The notes beneath the pieces are model-generated. The model was not told the DNA's origin. It was given only the letters and a program-made list of their open reading frames with translations, and did no database searches. 64,000 nucleotides of DNA from Vesta saturnalis (Eukaryota; Arthropoda; Insecta; Coleoptera; Lampyridae). The position numbers and the translations under genes were made by a program. Below are positions 11,081 to 22,500 of this stretch, in pieces (positions within the stretch are counted from its first letter, which is position 1; every line of letters begins with the position of its first letter). The DNA lies in assembly GCA_036346205.1 (NCBI GenBank), contig JARFJB010000896.1:124001-188000 (forward strand), read 5' to 3'.

Positions 11081-12290
11081 TTCACGGCTAGGTTAAGTTA
11101 GCCGTGTCGGTCTAAAATTGAATTTTAACGGAGTAATATAGGTGCCTAATTATCGTGCAAGGAAAGATCAATTTATTCATAAGTTCACGGCTGTGAAGTT
11201 AATCCTGTCGATGTAATATTTGAATCTTTGCAATAACTTATTTCTTATGGGAGTGCAAAATTTTATTTTAACAGCGCATAATTGGCACCTAATTACCACG
11301 TATGAGAGAATTTAATCATGCAGAAAGGAATGACTGTCTAAAGCAAGCGATAACGATGTAATTTTTACAATAACTACTTTCCTAAATGGGTGGCAAAAAC
11401 AGCGCATAGTGGGTGCCTAATTACTGCATAATAAAAAAAGATTTAGGCAAAGTTTATGGCTGTGAAGTTAACCGTGTCTCGTATGCGAGCGCAAAATTTA
11501 ACTTTAACGGCGCATAATGTGTGCCTAATTATGGCGCAAAAAAGATTAATGCATATACAAGGATATTCTTATAAGGGTTAAAAATTTTATTTTAGTGGCA
11601 CAAAATGGCGCCTAATTAGCACATAACTGCAAAAAAAATTATTTATGTAGAAGTTCCGGTAGTGGAGATGGCCGTATCAATGTAATTGAACAATAACTTC
11701 TTACGTATGAGGGTGCAAAATTTTATTTTAACGGCGCATAATTGGCACCTAATTACCACGTATGAGAGAATTTAATCATGCCGAAAGGAACGACTGTCTA
11801 AAGCAACCGATAACGATGTAATTTTTACAAGAACTACTTTCCTAAATGGGTGGCAAAAACAGCGCATAGTGGGTGCCTAATTACTGCATAATAAAAAAAG
11901 ATTTAGGCAAAGTTTATGGCTGTGAAGTTAACCGTGTCTCGTATGCGAGCGCAAAATTTAACTTTAACGGCGCATAATGTGTGCCTAATTATGGCGCAAA
12001 AAAGATTAATGCATATACAAGGATATTCTTATAAGGGTTAAAAATTTTATTTTAGTGGCACAAAATGGCGCCTAATTAGCACATAACTGCATAAAAAATT
12101 ATTTATGTAGAAGTTCCCGGTATTGGAGATGGCCGTATCAATGTAATTGAACAATAACTTCTTTCCTATGAGGGTGCAAAATTTTATTTTAGCAATGCAA
12201 AATGGCCCGTAATTACTTCACAAGAAAAAAAAATTTATTCAAAAGTTCGACTCCGTAAATTAGACACATGTTTAAATTACATTGGTTAAA
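11080..12290 (+). repeat. Satellite with 460-bp higher-order repeat
   Basis: A diverged monomer of roughly 90-145 bp is marked by GCGCATAAT-G-TGCCTAATTA and AAAATTTTATTTTA-C-GC. It recurs near 11,144, 11,288, 11,416, 11,522, 11,612, 11,748, 11,876, 11,982, 12,072 and 12,204. Four consecutive monomers form a 460-bp block: the text from about 11,240 to 11,700 is repeated almost identically from about 11,700 to 12,160 (the GGCACCTAATTACCACG anchor is at 11,284 and 11,744). Only scattered substitutions separate the two blocks, whereas monomers inside a block are diverged. That is the signature of higher-order repeat amplification. Confidence 0.85.
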
Positions 12291-12550
12291 AGAGACTCTG
12301 TTATGTTCACACACCTCTGATATGGACCAAAAATTTGTCTGTTTTCATATCTTAAAACTCGTTTCCCAAATAACTTTTTATTTTATCCTTAGAATTATAA
12401 GACAATGATTTTGCAGATAGCAACATAAGTAACATGTATAATAAAAAGTTTGCAATAATTCTGATCATAATTTCAACAAATCGCATTCTTATAAGATTAA
12501 ATGTGAGTAAACAATCTCGTTTGCTTATTCTAAACATTTAACTTCCTAGG
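12291..12550. other. Spacer between satellite and Penelope remnant
   Basis: AT-rich and unremarkable; a 61-codon minus-strand open frame here has no recognisable motif. Confidence 0.35.
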
Positions 12551-12554
12551 AGAA

Positions 12555-13545
12555 GGGCTCCTATGGCACCGTTATCACCAGTGAACGCTAACCTCTTCAT
12601 GCAAGAATTTGATGAAACGGCACTAAAACAACAGAATTTAAACCAACACTATGGCTTAGATATGTGGACGACACTTTCGTTATATAGAGTCACGGAGGGA
12701 TAAACTAAAGAATTCTAACACACATCAATCAACTACACGAAAAATCCAGTTTACGATGGAAGTAGAAAAGAAGGACAATTGCTATTTTGGACGTAAAATA
12801 AAGAAAAGAATAACAACCATTTTGGTCACACAGTATACCGCAATCTTACACATACTGATAGATACATGAACGCTAATTCGCACCATCATCCAGCGCAACT
12901 TAAATCAGTAACAAAACAATGCTTGATCGCTTCAGAAAGTTGGCAGACAAAGAAAATCTTAAAGAAGAATTGAGAAAGTGAAGATTGCACTAATCATAAA
13001 TGGATTTAAACATCACGATACAAAAAAATATGCAACCATCCAAACGAACAGTCGAAAAGGAAGCAGAACCATCACTATCCAACGCCTACCTATCGTACAT
13101 CAAGGAACCACGAACAAAATCAACATGGTTTTGCAGAAACACAACGTAAAGACTATTTTCAAGCCTCATCAGAAAGTGCCGAACATTCTATGAAATCCCA
13201 AACATTGCATTGATTTAGAAAACCAAGGCGTATACGAAATTCCATGTGGAGACTACGACATCACGTACATTGGATAAACAAACAGAAAAATTAGCGCAAG
13301 GAACGAAGAACACAGAAGCGCAGTAAAGAAAATCAACCTACGTCATCTCTTGCGCAACATGTAAACCTCACCGGACACGCAATCAATTTCACAACTTAGA
13401 ACATCCAGAATAATCAGGGAGGCAATAGAAATCGAAAAGAATCCCAAGATCATGAATACAAAAGACGACACACTCAGGTTACCAGCAGTGTAGAAAACAG
13501 TATTGGAACAAAACAAATATCAACCAAAACAAACAAATAGAAACT
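12555..13545 (+). pseudogene. Penelope-like element remnant with RT active site and GIY-YIG domain
   Basis: This is the C-terminal half of a PLE polyprotein. MAPLSPVNANLFMQEFDETA starts at about 12,561 and is the RT block before the active site. WLRYVDDTFVI follows, with YVDD at 12,661-12,672 and a TAG right after. Next come an NNNHFGHTVYR block and HTDRYMNANSHHHPAQLKS, a conserved PLE thumb segment. The GIY-YIG nuclease follows: GVYEIPC at 13,227 and YIG at 13,266-13,274, with a TAA where Gln is usual. The tail is RIIREAIEIEKNPKIMN and DDTLRLPAV. Compared with the remnant at 1 kb this is a different, more RT-complete lineage. Stops and shifts make it non-functional. The N-terminal RT part is missing. 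Confidence 0.9.
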
Positions 13546-13632
13546 AAAAATAAAGTGCAAAATGGACACAGTAGTGAAAGCGGAAAAGGTGAAAGGTTCG
13601 AGTAACAAGGAGTACAAGCCGAAACTTACAGA

Positions 13633-13669
13633 CCTGAAGATGACATGTGACTCTGTCGAAACGTCGTCT
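13633..13669 (+). other. Penelope-associated terminal motif CCTGAAGATGACAT...GTCGAAACGTCGT
   Basis: About 90 bp after the PLE C-terminal coding remnant lies a CCTGAAGATGACAT block, a short spacer, then TGTCGAAACGTCGT. The halves TGACA and TGTCG can form a short imperfect stem. The same arrangement is on the minus strand at 36,861-36,895. Motifs of this form are familiar downstream of PLE and other retroelement ORFs. It does not carry a clean hammerhead core (CTGATGA), so I do not call a ribozyme. Confidence 0.55.
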
Positions 13670-13717
13670 CATAGAGACTAAAAGTAATACGCGGTCCCAC
13701 ACCTGAGTGGTATAATA

Positions 13718-13722
13718 TATAC

Positions 13723-13773
<51 letters not shown>
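13718..13773. repeat. (TA)n microsatellite
   Basis: About 50 bp of alternating TA with few interruptions. It directly abuts the left end of the long-TIR element at 13,774. TA is the expected target of IS630/Tc1-type insertion, so the element may have landed in it. Confidence 0.9.
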
Positions 13774-13777
<4 letters not shown>

Positions 13778-16197
13778 CATCAAAACCAATTTTGGTGTGG
13801 TAATACACGATCATTGGACCTACATTCCAAAAATATTTAGGTATATACAGCGTGATTGATAAAATATGCCAACCCAAACCTGTGTTTTTAATGGAACACC
13901 CTGTATATTTTTGCATTTTGGATTCACTGTTACATTTAGAATAGAAGTATAGAAATTTGTATCTGTATCACTAACCACTTTAGTACCAAAATGTAACTTT
14001 GGAACAACGATGCGACCGTTGTCACCATGATTTTGTGAATCTGTTTATACCACCGACTATTAATAATAGTCTACTAACAAACAAACTGGGAAATTTTTCG
14101 AAAACATGTAAAACTATACAGAATGATTAACTTACGCGAAATGTAATTTTTCTCAATTTTTTCAAATGCAACACCCTGTATATTTTTTCACATTTCGATT
14201 CCCCGTGAAAAGTAGATACTAATTGATAAGGTTTCATAGCCATAAGATAGACCCTTCTTGAGATATTGACGCTTTATTTGAAAATATTGACATACAGAAG
14301 AACAAATAAAACAAAATCCAGAGCAAATAAGAAAATACGAATGGCAAATAAATTCTTTAACTGATAGGAAAACTTAATTAATAACTAAACAATAAAATAA
14401 TTCCCTACACCTAAAAATAAGTTGAACAAGTAAACATAAACGAATAAAACCATAAATTCAAATTAAATATTCAAAATGCTGACCACGCCTAGCTAAACAC
14501 TTTGCAATTCGCTCGGTAAACGAAAGATTCACTCGCAACAACATTAGATGCGAAATGGATTGAAACGCAGCTCTAATTCTATGTTTCATATCTTCGCTTG
14601 TGGTGGGAGGTTGTTGGTAAACTTTTTTTTTAACGTAGCCCCAAAGGAAGAAATCAAGAGGCGTAATATCCGGTGATCTGGCTGGCCAGTTTTGCACACG
14701 ACCTCGTCCTATCCACCTTATCGGATAATTTCTATCGAGATTGCCTAACGTTGATTGCATAGTGTGGAGGGGCGCCATCCAGTTGAAACCACATCGTACG
14801 AATATTATCTACCTCGGTATTTTCCAAAAGCTCGGGTAAATCATTTTTCAAAAACTGTAAATATATTTCTCCAGTAAGACTCCCATCAAAGAAACAAGGA
14901 CCAACCACATTAAAATTGATTCTACCACCCCACACATTAACTGACCATCGATGCTGGTGATCAACAACTCTTAAGATGTGTGGATTAGTATCTGAATAGT
15001 GTTGATAGTTATGTGTGTTAATATTACCATTATTGTTAAAAGTTATTGAATGTTATTAACAAAATTGGGTTCTTCATTGACTTTAGTAGTTACCCATTAG
15101 CAGAAAGATTCACGATTTTGAAAATCTATTCCACTTAAAGCTTGATGTTGCTCGATATGATAAGGAGCAATTTGTTTTTTTTAATAAAGCTGCGAACTGC
15201 ATTTCTATCTAGGTCTAGGTGTGTACTTAGCTCTCTGGTACTAATTTGCCGGTTTTCTATAAGAGATGCCACAACTTGAAACTCAATTTCTTCATTTGGG
15301 CTTGTTTTTTCGCGCTTGGGATAACACACACTTCCAGAATTTATAAATCTCTTAGCTACATTCATAAACGATTCTTTCCGCGGCTGTCTTCTCTCTGGGT
15401 ATCGTTCACAGTACAAACGGGTAGCCAGCAAAGCATTTCTTTGAGCTTCGCCGTAAATAAAGATCATATCGACCATTTCTTCTTTGGAAAAATTCATTTA
15501 TACAAAAATTGACAAAACGACAATCCAAAACACACAAACTAATGGAACAATATTTTAATGATTATACAAACGTCAAAACAATAGATGCAATTGTTCCTCT
15601 TTATTACGAGCGGCTAGCCTACCTGATTTGTTTTGTTGAATTCTATTGTCATAGTAAATTTGTATTTTAGAATATTTTTACGTAAAAGCGTCAATATCTC
15701 AAGAAGAGTCCGTCTTATGGCTATAAAACCTATTATCAATTACTATCTACTTTTCGGGGAAATCGAAATGTGAAAAAATATACAGGGTGCTGTATTTGAA
15801 AAAATTGAGAAAAATTACGTTTTGCGTAAGTTAATCATTCTGTATAGTTTTAACATGTTTTCGAAAAATTTCCCAGTTTAATTATTAGTAGACTTTTATT
15901 AATAGGCGGTGGTATAAACAGACTTACAAAATCGTTGTTCCAAAGTTAACTCTATTTTGGTACTAAATTGACGATATTCGCAGAACAGTTAGTGATACAG
16001 ATCAGATTTCTGTACTTTTGTTCTAAATGTAATAGTGAATCCAAACATGCAAAAATATACAGGGCCTTCCATTTAAAAAAAAATACAGGTTAGGGTTGGC
16101 ATATTTTTGCCAATCACCCTGTATATACCTAAATATTTTTAGAATGTAGGTCCAATGTTCGTGTATTACCGCACCAAAATTGGTTTTGATACCTCTA
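13774..16197 (-). mobile_element. IS630/Tc1-mariner-type DNA transposon with ~500-bp TIRs
   Basis: The left arm (about 13,774-14,290) and right arm (about 15,690-16,197) are inverted copies along their full length. Both include CCAATTTTGGTG at the tip, CCTACATTC, CCCTGTATAT-TTTT and TTGAGATATTGACGCTTT at the inner edge. The element is 2.42 kb and encodes one transposase on the minus strand. The outermost bases (TATTAGA on both sides) suggest insertion at TA. Arms differ at many scattered positions, so the copy is old. Confidence 0.85.
14458..15497 (-). pseudogene. IS630/Tc1-type transposase, frameshifted
   Basis: Read on the minus strand from ATG at 15,497. An N-terminal helix-turn-helix domain (FSKEEMVDMIFIYGEAQRNA, RLYCERYPERRQPRKESF, then STHLDLDRNAVRSFIK) resembles the Pfam DUF4817-type DNA-binding domain found before insect transposases. 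The catalytic domain follows with WGGRINFNVVGPCFFDG and LTGEIYLQFLKNDLPELLEN. MWFQLDGAPPHYA has the second Asp at 14,777-14,779, and ARSPDITPLDFFLWGYVK has the third Asp at 14,668-14,670. About 36 residues separate these two after allowing for a one-base frameshift near 14,733. The segment between about 15,135 and 14,940 is shifted and shortened, and the first catalytic Asp cannot be read. It ends HFEYLI at 14,458. The family is certain; function is lost. Confidence 0.88.
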
Positions 16198-18185
16198 ATA
16201 GTTAAGGAGCAATCCTCCGTCCACGCAGTAGACACCAACCCTGTATAGACACGCACCCACCCCATTCCCACACACAAGCACATACACACTTACGCACGCA
16301 CACGCAGACCTACATATTTCTAGGGCAAACTAAACGGCCTACTAAAATTCGCTTTCAAGAACATTTTGCTGATAATTAACACAAACGTTGGGACAAGCCT
16401 GCAATAGCTCTACGTATATTTGATAACAATAATATACTGGATGTTTAATTATTAATAATAAGTATGAACTTTAATGTTATGAACCTTCAGAGAACTTCAA
16501 AAACACACAAGTTCTAATGAATAATGCAAATCAAGGACCTTTAGGCTACTCGGAACTCATCAAACTTCCACAATGTTCACTTTCTCCAGGTAAGCAATGA
16601 ACCGTTATTCGCTAACGGTATAAATTACAAATTTTTCTTTATATCGTCCTAGTCTACCGCTGATGATGATAGCTTAACTATTGGAGCGTTTTCAATATTA
16701 GGTGTATTTGTATGGTACGGGGGTGTATTTTGTTTGATCCAGGGTTCTACATTTTAAATATTATACGTAATTCTACGACACATGCAATGTAATTATTATC
16801 TGTTTGGAAAAGAGCGAATTTTTACGTATTTATTGCTAACTTCTCGCAGGTACGTTTCCGGTCAGTCAAACTAAATTAAAATTTATATTGAACCAAAGAA
16901 TATATTTTAATGGCAGCCGTTTGGCAAATTCTGGAATCATAGGAAATTGCAAAATGTGAATGCCACAAGGTGTAAAGATTGGATTATAACAATACAACTG
17001 CAAGCATGGTATCTCTTAACCATCATAAAAATAAGTACCAAGACAAATTAGGCATACACTATTAAACTAGGTTGGCATTGAAAGTCCAAAAGCAGCTGAC
17101 GGCTTAATTTAAAAGTGCATTTTATGGATTTATGGTTCTTATTTTCACAATTAGACAAAGATACAAAAGTGTAGTTACGTATTGATTGTTTTTATTTTCT
17201 AATTTTTGCGAATATTTTTATGTTGTTCGCACTTCGGTGCTATATATTATCCTGTCTGTCCTATATAACTTTAAACACGTAAACAAGCAATTTGATGAGT
17301 TAATTTTGCTTGAAAAATGCTAATATACAGGTTTCTGAATTAAAAAAATATCCAACTACGTGGTCAAATAATGTATTCTTAGGAAGAAATAATGTAAGTT
17401 GTAGTGATTGTTCTAAAAATCAGTAATGAATTCTAATCAGTAGTTGTAATGCAATGTCACGAGCTTGTAGACACACAACATTTGGTGTGCCTCGCATGAG
17501 TAAGAATATAAAAACCTACATATTTGTATGACTACATCATGAATACTAAATATTAAAGACTCGTCTTAAAATTCTACACACATTCTTATGTAAATCAAGT
17601 AGTAGGCATAGTAGCCTTTATTATTCTTAATTAACAACAAATTATATGCAAATATCATTTTCTTCACCCATGTTTAGGTTATTGTTCAAGGAACCAAAAC
17701 AAAATAATTTTTTGCTGCTTGTTTTTAAAAATCCGGTATGGTGTAGAATTTCAATGACGAAATTATTAGAGTGAATTATCTAGATATAATTTCATTAGTC
17801 ATTAAAGTAATACTTTTTAGAATTATGAGAATGACATTTGGTTGCTATGTCAGAAATGGTCAAGGTTAACCACATACATTCGGTATAATTTGATCAACAC
17901 CAGAAATTAAAAACAGACATTACATAATTATTATTGTTTTGAAGACTCGGCTTTTGCAAAATTCTTCCCGCCATTTTTATATCTAACCTCAAAAAATTAA
18001 TGAGTAAAGGTATTACATTGATCTTGGAATTGCAGTGCCGTAAAGAATGATATTCTCAGAACAAACCTGGAATCAAAATTTATTGTGAAGACTGAAATTT
18101 AATATTGAAGTTGCCAATCAAAAGATTGCTTAAAATAAAACGCCATTCATCAGAGATTAGCGGTAAACTCATACTATATTTTTGT
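16198..18185. other. AT-rich sequence without recognised content
   Basis: A short CA-rich stretch (about 16,250-16,310) is the only simple repeat. I found no coding motif, terminal inverted repeat or tandem repeat in the rest; the longest open frames are short and unconserved. It may be unique intergenic sequence. Confidence 0.45.
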
Positions 18186-18189
18186 AACT

Positions 18190-19415
18190 AACGTTATGGA
18201 TCGTGCCTCCCCAAGATCCCAGATTTTCCCCACGCATCCCAACACTCCCTTCCTATTCTCAAGCAGATCAACCAATATCTATCTCAAACAAATATCCCGA
18301 AGTATTTTTTTACATTTGAGTACCGTTCCATCAAAGATTAACTGGAACAGTAAACCGACCAAACCCATTCACAATGGAGGCATTCTTTTTGCATTTCTCC
18401 CTTCAGTGACACATTCAGATGGAATTAACGTCATCTTATCTTCCTATCATCCAAGATCCCAGATTATTCCGATCTTTCCCAACACTTTTTCTATTGATTA
18501 CCTCCAATTCATTAAGCATCTTTCTTTATTATTGGTGTGTATTGCTCTCCCATTTAGATACCGGTCCATCAACATATATAAAAGATTACTATGCACTGAC
18601 ATGAGTCAGTTTTCTCTCTTCCGTGCTACATGCAGATGGAATTAATGTCATATTGTTTTGCGTATCATCCAAGACCCCATAGTAACACCGTTTGTGTTGA
18701 TTACGAGACAACCCATTCATTAAGCATCCCAGCTAACATATATAAAAGATTAACTCAAAAAGTAAACCGATCAAACCCATTTACAACAGAGAAATCTAAT
18801 TTTTCGCATTTCTCTCTTCAATCACACTTTCAGGTGAAATTAACGTCGTATTGTGTTCCGTATCATCCAAGGTATCGATTATTCCCACCCTTTCTATTGA
18901 TTACTAGATATAATCAATTCATTAGGCATCCCACTTTTCTTTATTATTCGTATGTTTTTCTATCACGTTTGGATACCGGCCCAACAACACATCCAAAGAT
19001 TAACCGATCAAACTCATTTACAACAAAGGAATCAATGTTTTCACATTTCTTTCTTCAGTGATACATTCAGATGGAATTAATCTCATGTCGTGTTCCAAAT
19101 CATCCAAAATCCCAGATTTTTCTGATCCTTCCCAACACCCTTTGTATTGATTACGATACAACCAATTTATTAAGCACCCCACCTTCCTTTATTTTCGTAT
19201 GTGTTGCTCTCACGTTTGTATACCAATCAATCAACATAAATCAAAGGTTAAATTGAAAAGTAAATCCATCAAACCAATTTACATCAAAGGAATCAATTTT
19301 TTCGCCTTTCTGTCTTCGGTATCACATTCAAATGGAATTAATGTCATATTGTCTTCCGTATCATCTAAAATCCCCGATCATTCCCATCCTCAACACACTG
19401 TCTATTGATTTTTTT
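18190..19415 (+). repeat. ~220-bp satellite, about five and a half units
   Basis: The anchor CAGATGGAATTAA recurs at 18,421, 18,638, 18,836, 19,073 and 19,334 (spacings 198-261 bp). Each unit then has CATCCAA-ATCCCAGATT, TATTGATTAC, ATTAAGCATCCCA, GATACCGGTCCATCAACATA and CCCATTTACAAC-GAGG. Open frames of 143-149 codons cross unit borders but follow the repeat and carry no protein motif. The array is interrupted by a LINE at about 19,416 and resumes at about 22,360. Confidence 0.85.
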
Positions 19416-20240
19416 AAATAATTGTGATCCTAAACGGACTAAGTTTAGCCTACCGTTCTAAAGCACTCAGTAACGATCAGAAAGACGATGCGTACGAATG
19501 GGTCTCTTAAATTTTTTTATATAACAAGTGAAAGGAAAACAAGAACTAAGGAAACCATTTCACAGTTTAGAAGCCGTGTAGAAGAATGTGAATTGTGTAT
19601 GTTTGGTACAGGTGGAGATTTGTACTGCATATTGGTGAAATGAATGAGCGAACCGAGTATTCTCAACAAAGGTGTCCCGAGATGGTATCAAAAAATGTAA
19701 TTCAGCAGCGCAATACAAATTTTAACACCCATAATACAAAGAAAGTACTGTATGCTCAAGGGACTGTATGTCAGACGGGTCATTTATAAGCCAAATCGGT
19801 CTTTTTTGAATACGATCAACGATATCGAGAGCGTATTGGGGAGCACCAATCTAGAGCTAAAAATTATATTCTAAATCAGTTCGAGACCTTACAGCGGAAA
19901 TAGTTGTCCGGAGGTAAAGTACGGCTTAGATCTGTACAGCTTTAGTAGCTGACAGAAGATGGTCAACTCGTGATAGATCTGAAGATACGGTCATACCCAA
20001 CATAGTAATAGGGACTGAAAACTTAAGATCTGAGCTACTCATACTTACAATAGAAAAGGATCAATCTTTTTTGGCAGATAGAACGTAATACTGAGTTTTA
20101 TTAGCATTAAATTTAACTACATTATTACTTCCCCATTCAAAGATACGTTGAATGTCTGCCATTCCAGATTTAATGTCTTGATTTAAGGTGGATTGCCATT
20201 ATGAGTAGACTGAGATGAACTACAATGAAGAGTGCTACTG

Positions 20241-20670
20241 TCAACAAAGCAAATGGTCGATAATTTGGAGGGATGTCTTATCGCCTTTTTTGGAAATAGG
20301 TTGAACATTTGCTAACTTCCATGATGAAGGAAATTCCCCAGAAGACATAGGCATCGAATAGAGCTTAGATAAGATTGGTACTAGTTCGAGGGAACGTTTC
20401 TTTAATACAATAGCTGGGATGTTGTCTGGGCTAGTCGCCTTATTGAGCCTATTGCTGATCGATCCTAGGAGCTTGTACCGAAACCGAATTGGTTTCATAG
20501 CTTATAAAGAAGAGTTGACTAAGGGCACACCTTTTCCAGAGTCATTAAGACACAAGTTTGATGCAAATAAATCCACGAAAAGATTAGCTTTGTCTGCAGG
20601 ATCAGCAACTACAGATCCGTTAAAAGATGTCATGGGGGGAAATAAAGTTTTTACTGATGACTTTAGCTAA
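20241..20670 (-). pseudogene. LINE family L reverse transcriptase, N-terminal part
   Basis: The minus strand gives FRYKLLGSISNRLNKATSPD, NIPAIVLKKRSLELVPILSK, then SMPMSSGEFPSSWKLANVQP and a lysine-rich KKGDKT stretch. This is the finger part of APE-type LINE RTs (jockey/CR1 group). The frame upstream is shifted. The same peptides appear in the copies at 9.3 kb and 61.9-62.0 kb. RT motifs A to C are absent, deleted at the 3' side. Confidence 0.85.
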
Positions 20671-20689
20671 ATACCAAAATTTACTACTG

Positions 20690-21800
20690 CCCTTTTATTA
20701 GATTTCCATTTAGTACAAAACTTATTTTTCAAATATATTGCATCAGAAAAAGCCTTATTGAACCAGGGTTGGGAACGAGAATCACCTATACGATTTTTTT
20801 TTTGGGAATGCATAACTCCATGCTCATGAAGATGATTTCAGATACTCAAAGAGCAGTGTCCGAAGATGAGGACGACTTAAAACAACATTCACGCCAAAAA
20901 AAGGTTGCAAAGAAATCACTCAAATACCACAAGGTCCTATCAGTATTGTGAACAACAAAGGCATTATGGACAGTAAAATTTATTTCTCTTAAACAATGGT
21001 CAGATAGACCTGATGGGGAAAGAACTGAAGTTTTATCAACAAGAGGATTTGATGTAAAAAAAGCGATCTAGAAGATGTGGAGTGCGATTGGGATTACCAG
21101 GGATTCTTATGGATTCAGAGATCATTTGTGTGAGATCAAATGAAATAGCAAATGCTTCTACATTATGTCCACCAGGAATCGTAGTAGATTAAAATTGAAG
21201 TGAATTAGAGTTACGAACATTGAAATCTCACACAGAATTGAGATATTGCAAGACATTTTCAATGTTCAAACAACTTTTTAGCTTTAGTGATAACATTTTT
21301 ACAGATATTTCTAGCACCAACGTAGTCTGCATTACTCTCGAGCGTTTTTATAAAATTTCCATTTAGTATAAGATCTACTTTTTCAAAGCTATTGTATCAG
21401 CATAGTCTTCTTGAATCAGGGTTGTGAACGAGAGTGACATACACGATTTTGTTTTTTAGAAATGTATGCCCATGAGGATGACTTCACATACTGAAAGAGC
21501 AATGTCCGAAGATGAGAACAGTTTAAAAAAATATTCACGTCATGGAAAGGTTCCAAAAAAATGCCGTACATCACTCCATCTAGCTGACTTAAAACCCCAC
21601 AAGGTTCTATCAGTGTTGTGAACAACAGAGGAATTAAGGACCGTAGAAGTTATTTCTATTAGACAATGGCCAGATAGAGCTAGTGGGGAAAGAACTGAAG
21701 ATTTATAAACAAGTGGGTTTGATGTAAGAAAGAGATCTAGAAGATGTAGAGTATGGTTAGGGTTATCAGGGATTCCTGTGGGTTCAGAAATTATTCAGAA
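20690..21800 (-). pseudogene. LINE family L endonuclease C-terminal segment, present twice
   Basis: Two related ~430-bp segments lie at about 20,730-21,190 and 21,390-21,800. On the minus strand both give PHLLDLFLTSNPLVDKSSVL with minor changes, then GLSDHCL, which is the SDH motif that closes the active site of APE-type LINE endonucleases. An HNTDRTLW-type block follows. Both copies carry stops and shifts. The second copy reflects either an internal duplication or insertion of a second LINE of the same family. Confidence 0.75.
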
Positions 21801-22359
21801 ATCACATTAAATAGCAAATGTTATGTTTAATATAGACATACACTCCTTTGTATTGGTAGTTAGAGTGAAGATTATATTGGGGAAATTGCAAGTCTGAGAA
21901 TCGAAGCTTTCAGAGGAGGCTTGTGTTTCAGATAGAAACAAAATGTCAGGTTACAATTGTTCAAAATGTTGGTGAACAGAATTAATATTAGACCTAACAC
22001 CGCGGATTGTTGCAATAATGGATCAAAAAGTGAGTACTTTCGATCAACAATATCGAGAGCGTATTGGGGAGCATCAACCCAGAACTAAGAACCGAGGTCG
22101 CTTGGGTCCTGCCCTTCCGGACATCCGAAGGGGGTAGGATTTTACGTCTGGTATTTACTACCCTAGAAACCACAGCCATTTTTTTTAAATTTTGGACTTT
22201 CAATACGATAGAAAGACAGTGAGGGCGAGAGGAAGAATAGATTAAGGATAAGGAAAAATGTGACCGACAGCCCTTGTCGAGCTCAGAAAATCGGAGACCC
22301 CATATTAAGCACGCCATGGTAAGGGTGGTGGTACCTTCCCGACTGACATGGGATACACA

Positions 22360-22500
22360 TGCCACCTTTTTTTATTATTAGCATATATTGCTCTTACGTT
22401 TGGATACCGGTCCATCAACATATATAAAAGATTAAATGGTAAAGTAAACCGATCAAACCCATTTACAACGGAGGAACTTTTCAGGCCGAAATCATAAAGC
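22360..22500 (+). repeat. ~220-bp satellite, resumed partial unit
   Basis: The text TGCTCTTACGTTTGGATACC, then GGTCCATCAACATATATAAA and GATCAAACCCATTTACAACG, matches the interior of the units at 18.2-19.4 kb. It marks where the satellite continues after the LINE. The match ends near 22,485. Confidence 0.8.

Larger units (their letters stand above)
19416..22360 (-). mobile_element. LINE family L (jockey/CR1-like), near full extent but rearranged, inside a satellite
   Basis: On the minus strand the order is a GC-richer 5' part (22,360-22,090), endonuclease remnants (21,800-20,690, duplicated), the start of RT (20,670-20,241), then the 3' region down to about 19,420. The 3' end resembles that at 31.74 kb (GCCTA-CGT-CTAAAGCACTCA on the plus strand). 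Satellite sequence flanks both sides, with about 30 bp of a unit lost at the junction. Internal losses include the RT palm motifs between about 20,241 and 20,235. A fragment of 3' sequence (AACAATATCGAGAGCGTATT at about 22,041) lies out of place near the 5' end, so the copy has been rearranged. Confidence 0.8.

Noticed and set aside
13633..13669. Hammerhead ribozyme at the Penelope end
   Set aside because: CTGAAGATGA is not the CTGATGA core and the required three stems cannot be drawn around it by eye.
18196..19408. Open frames of 61-149 codons in series
   Set aside because: They track the ~220-bp satellite unit and contain no protein motif.
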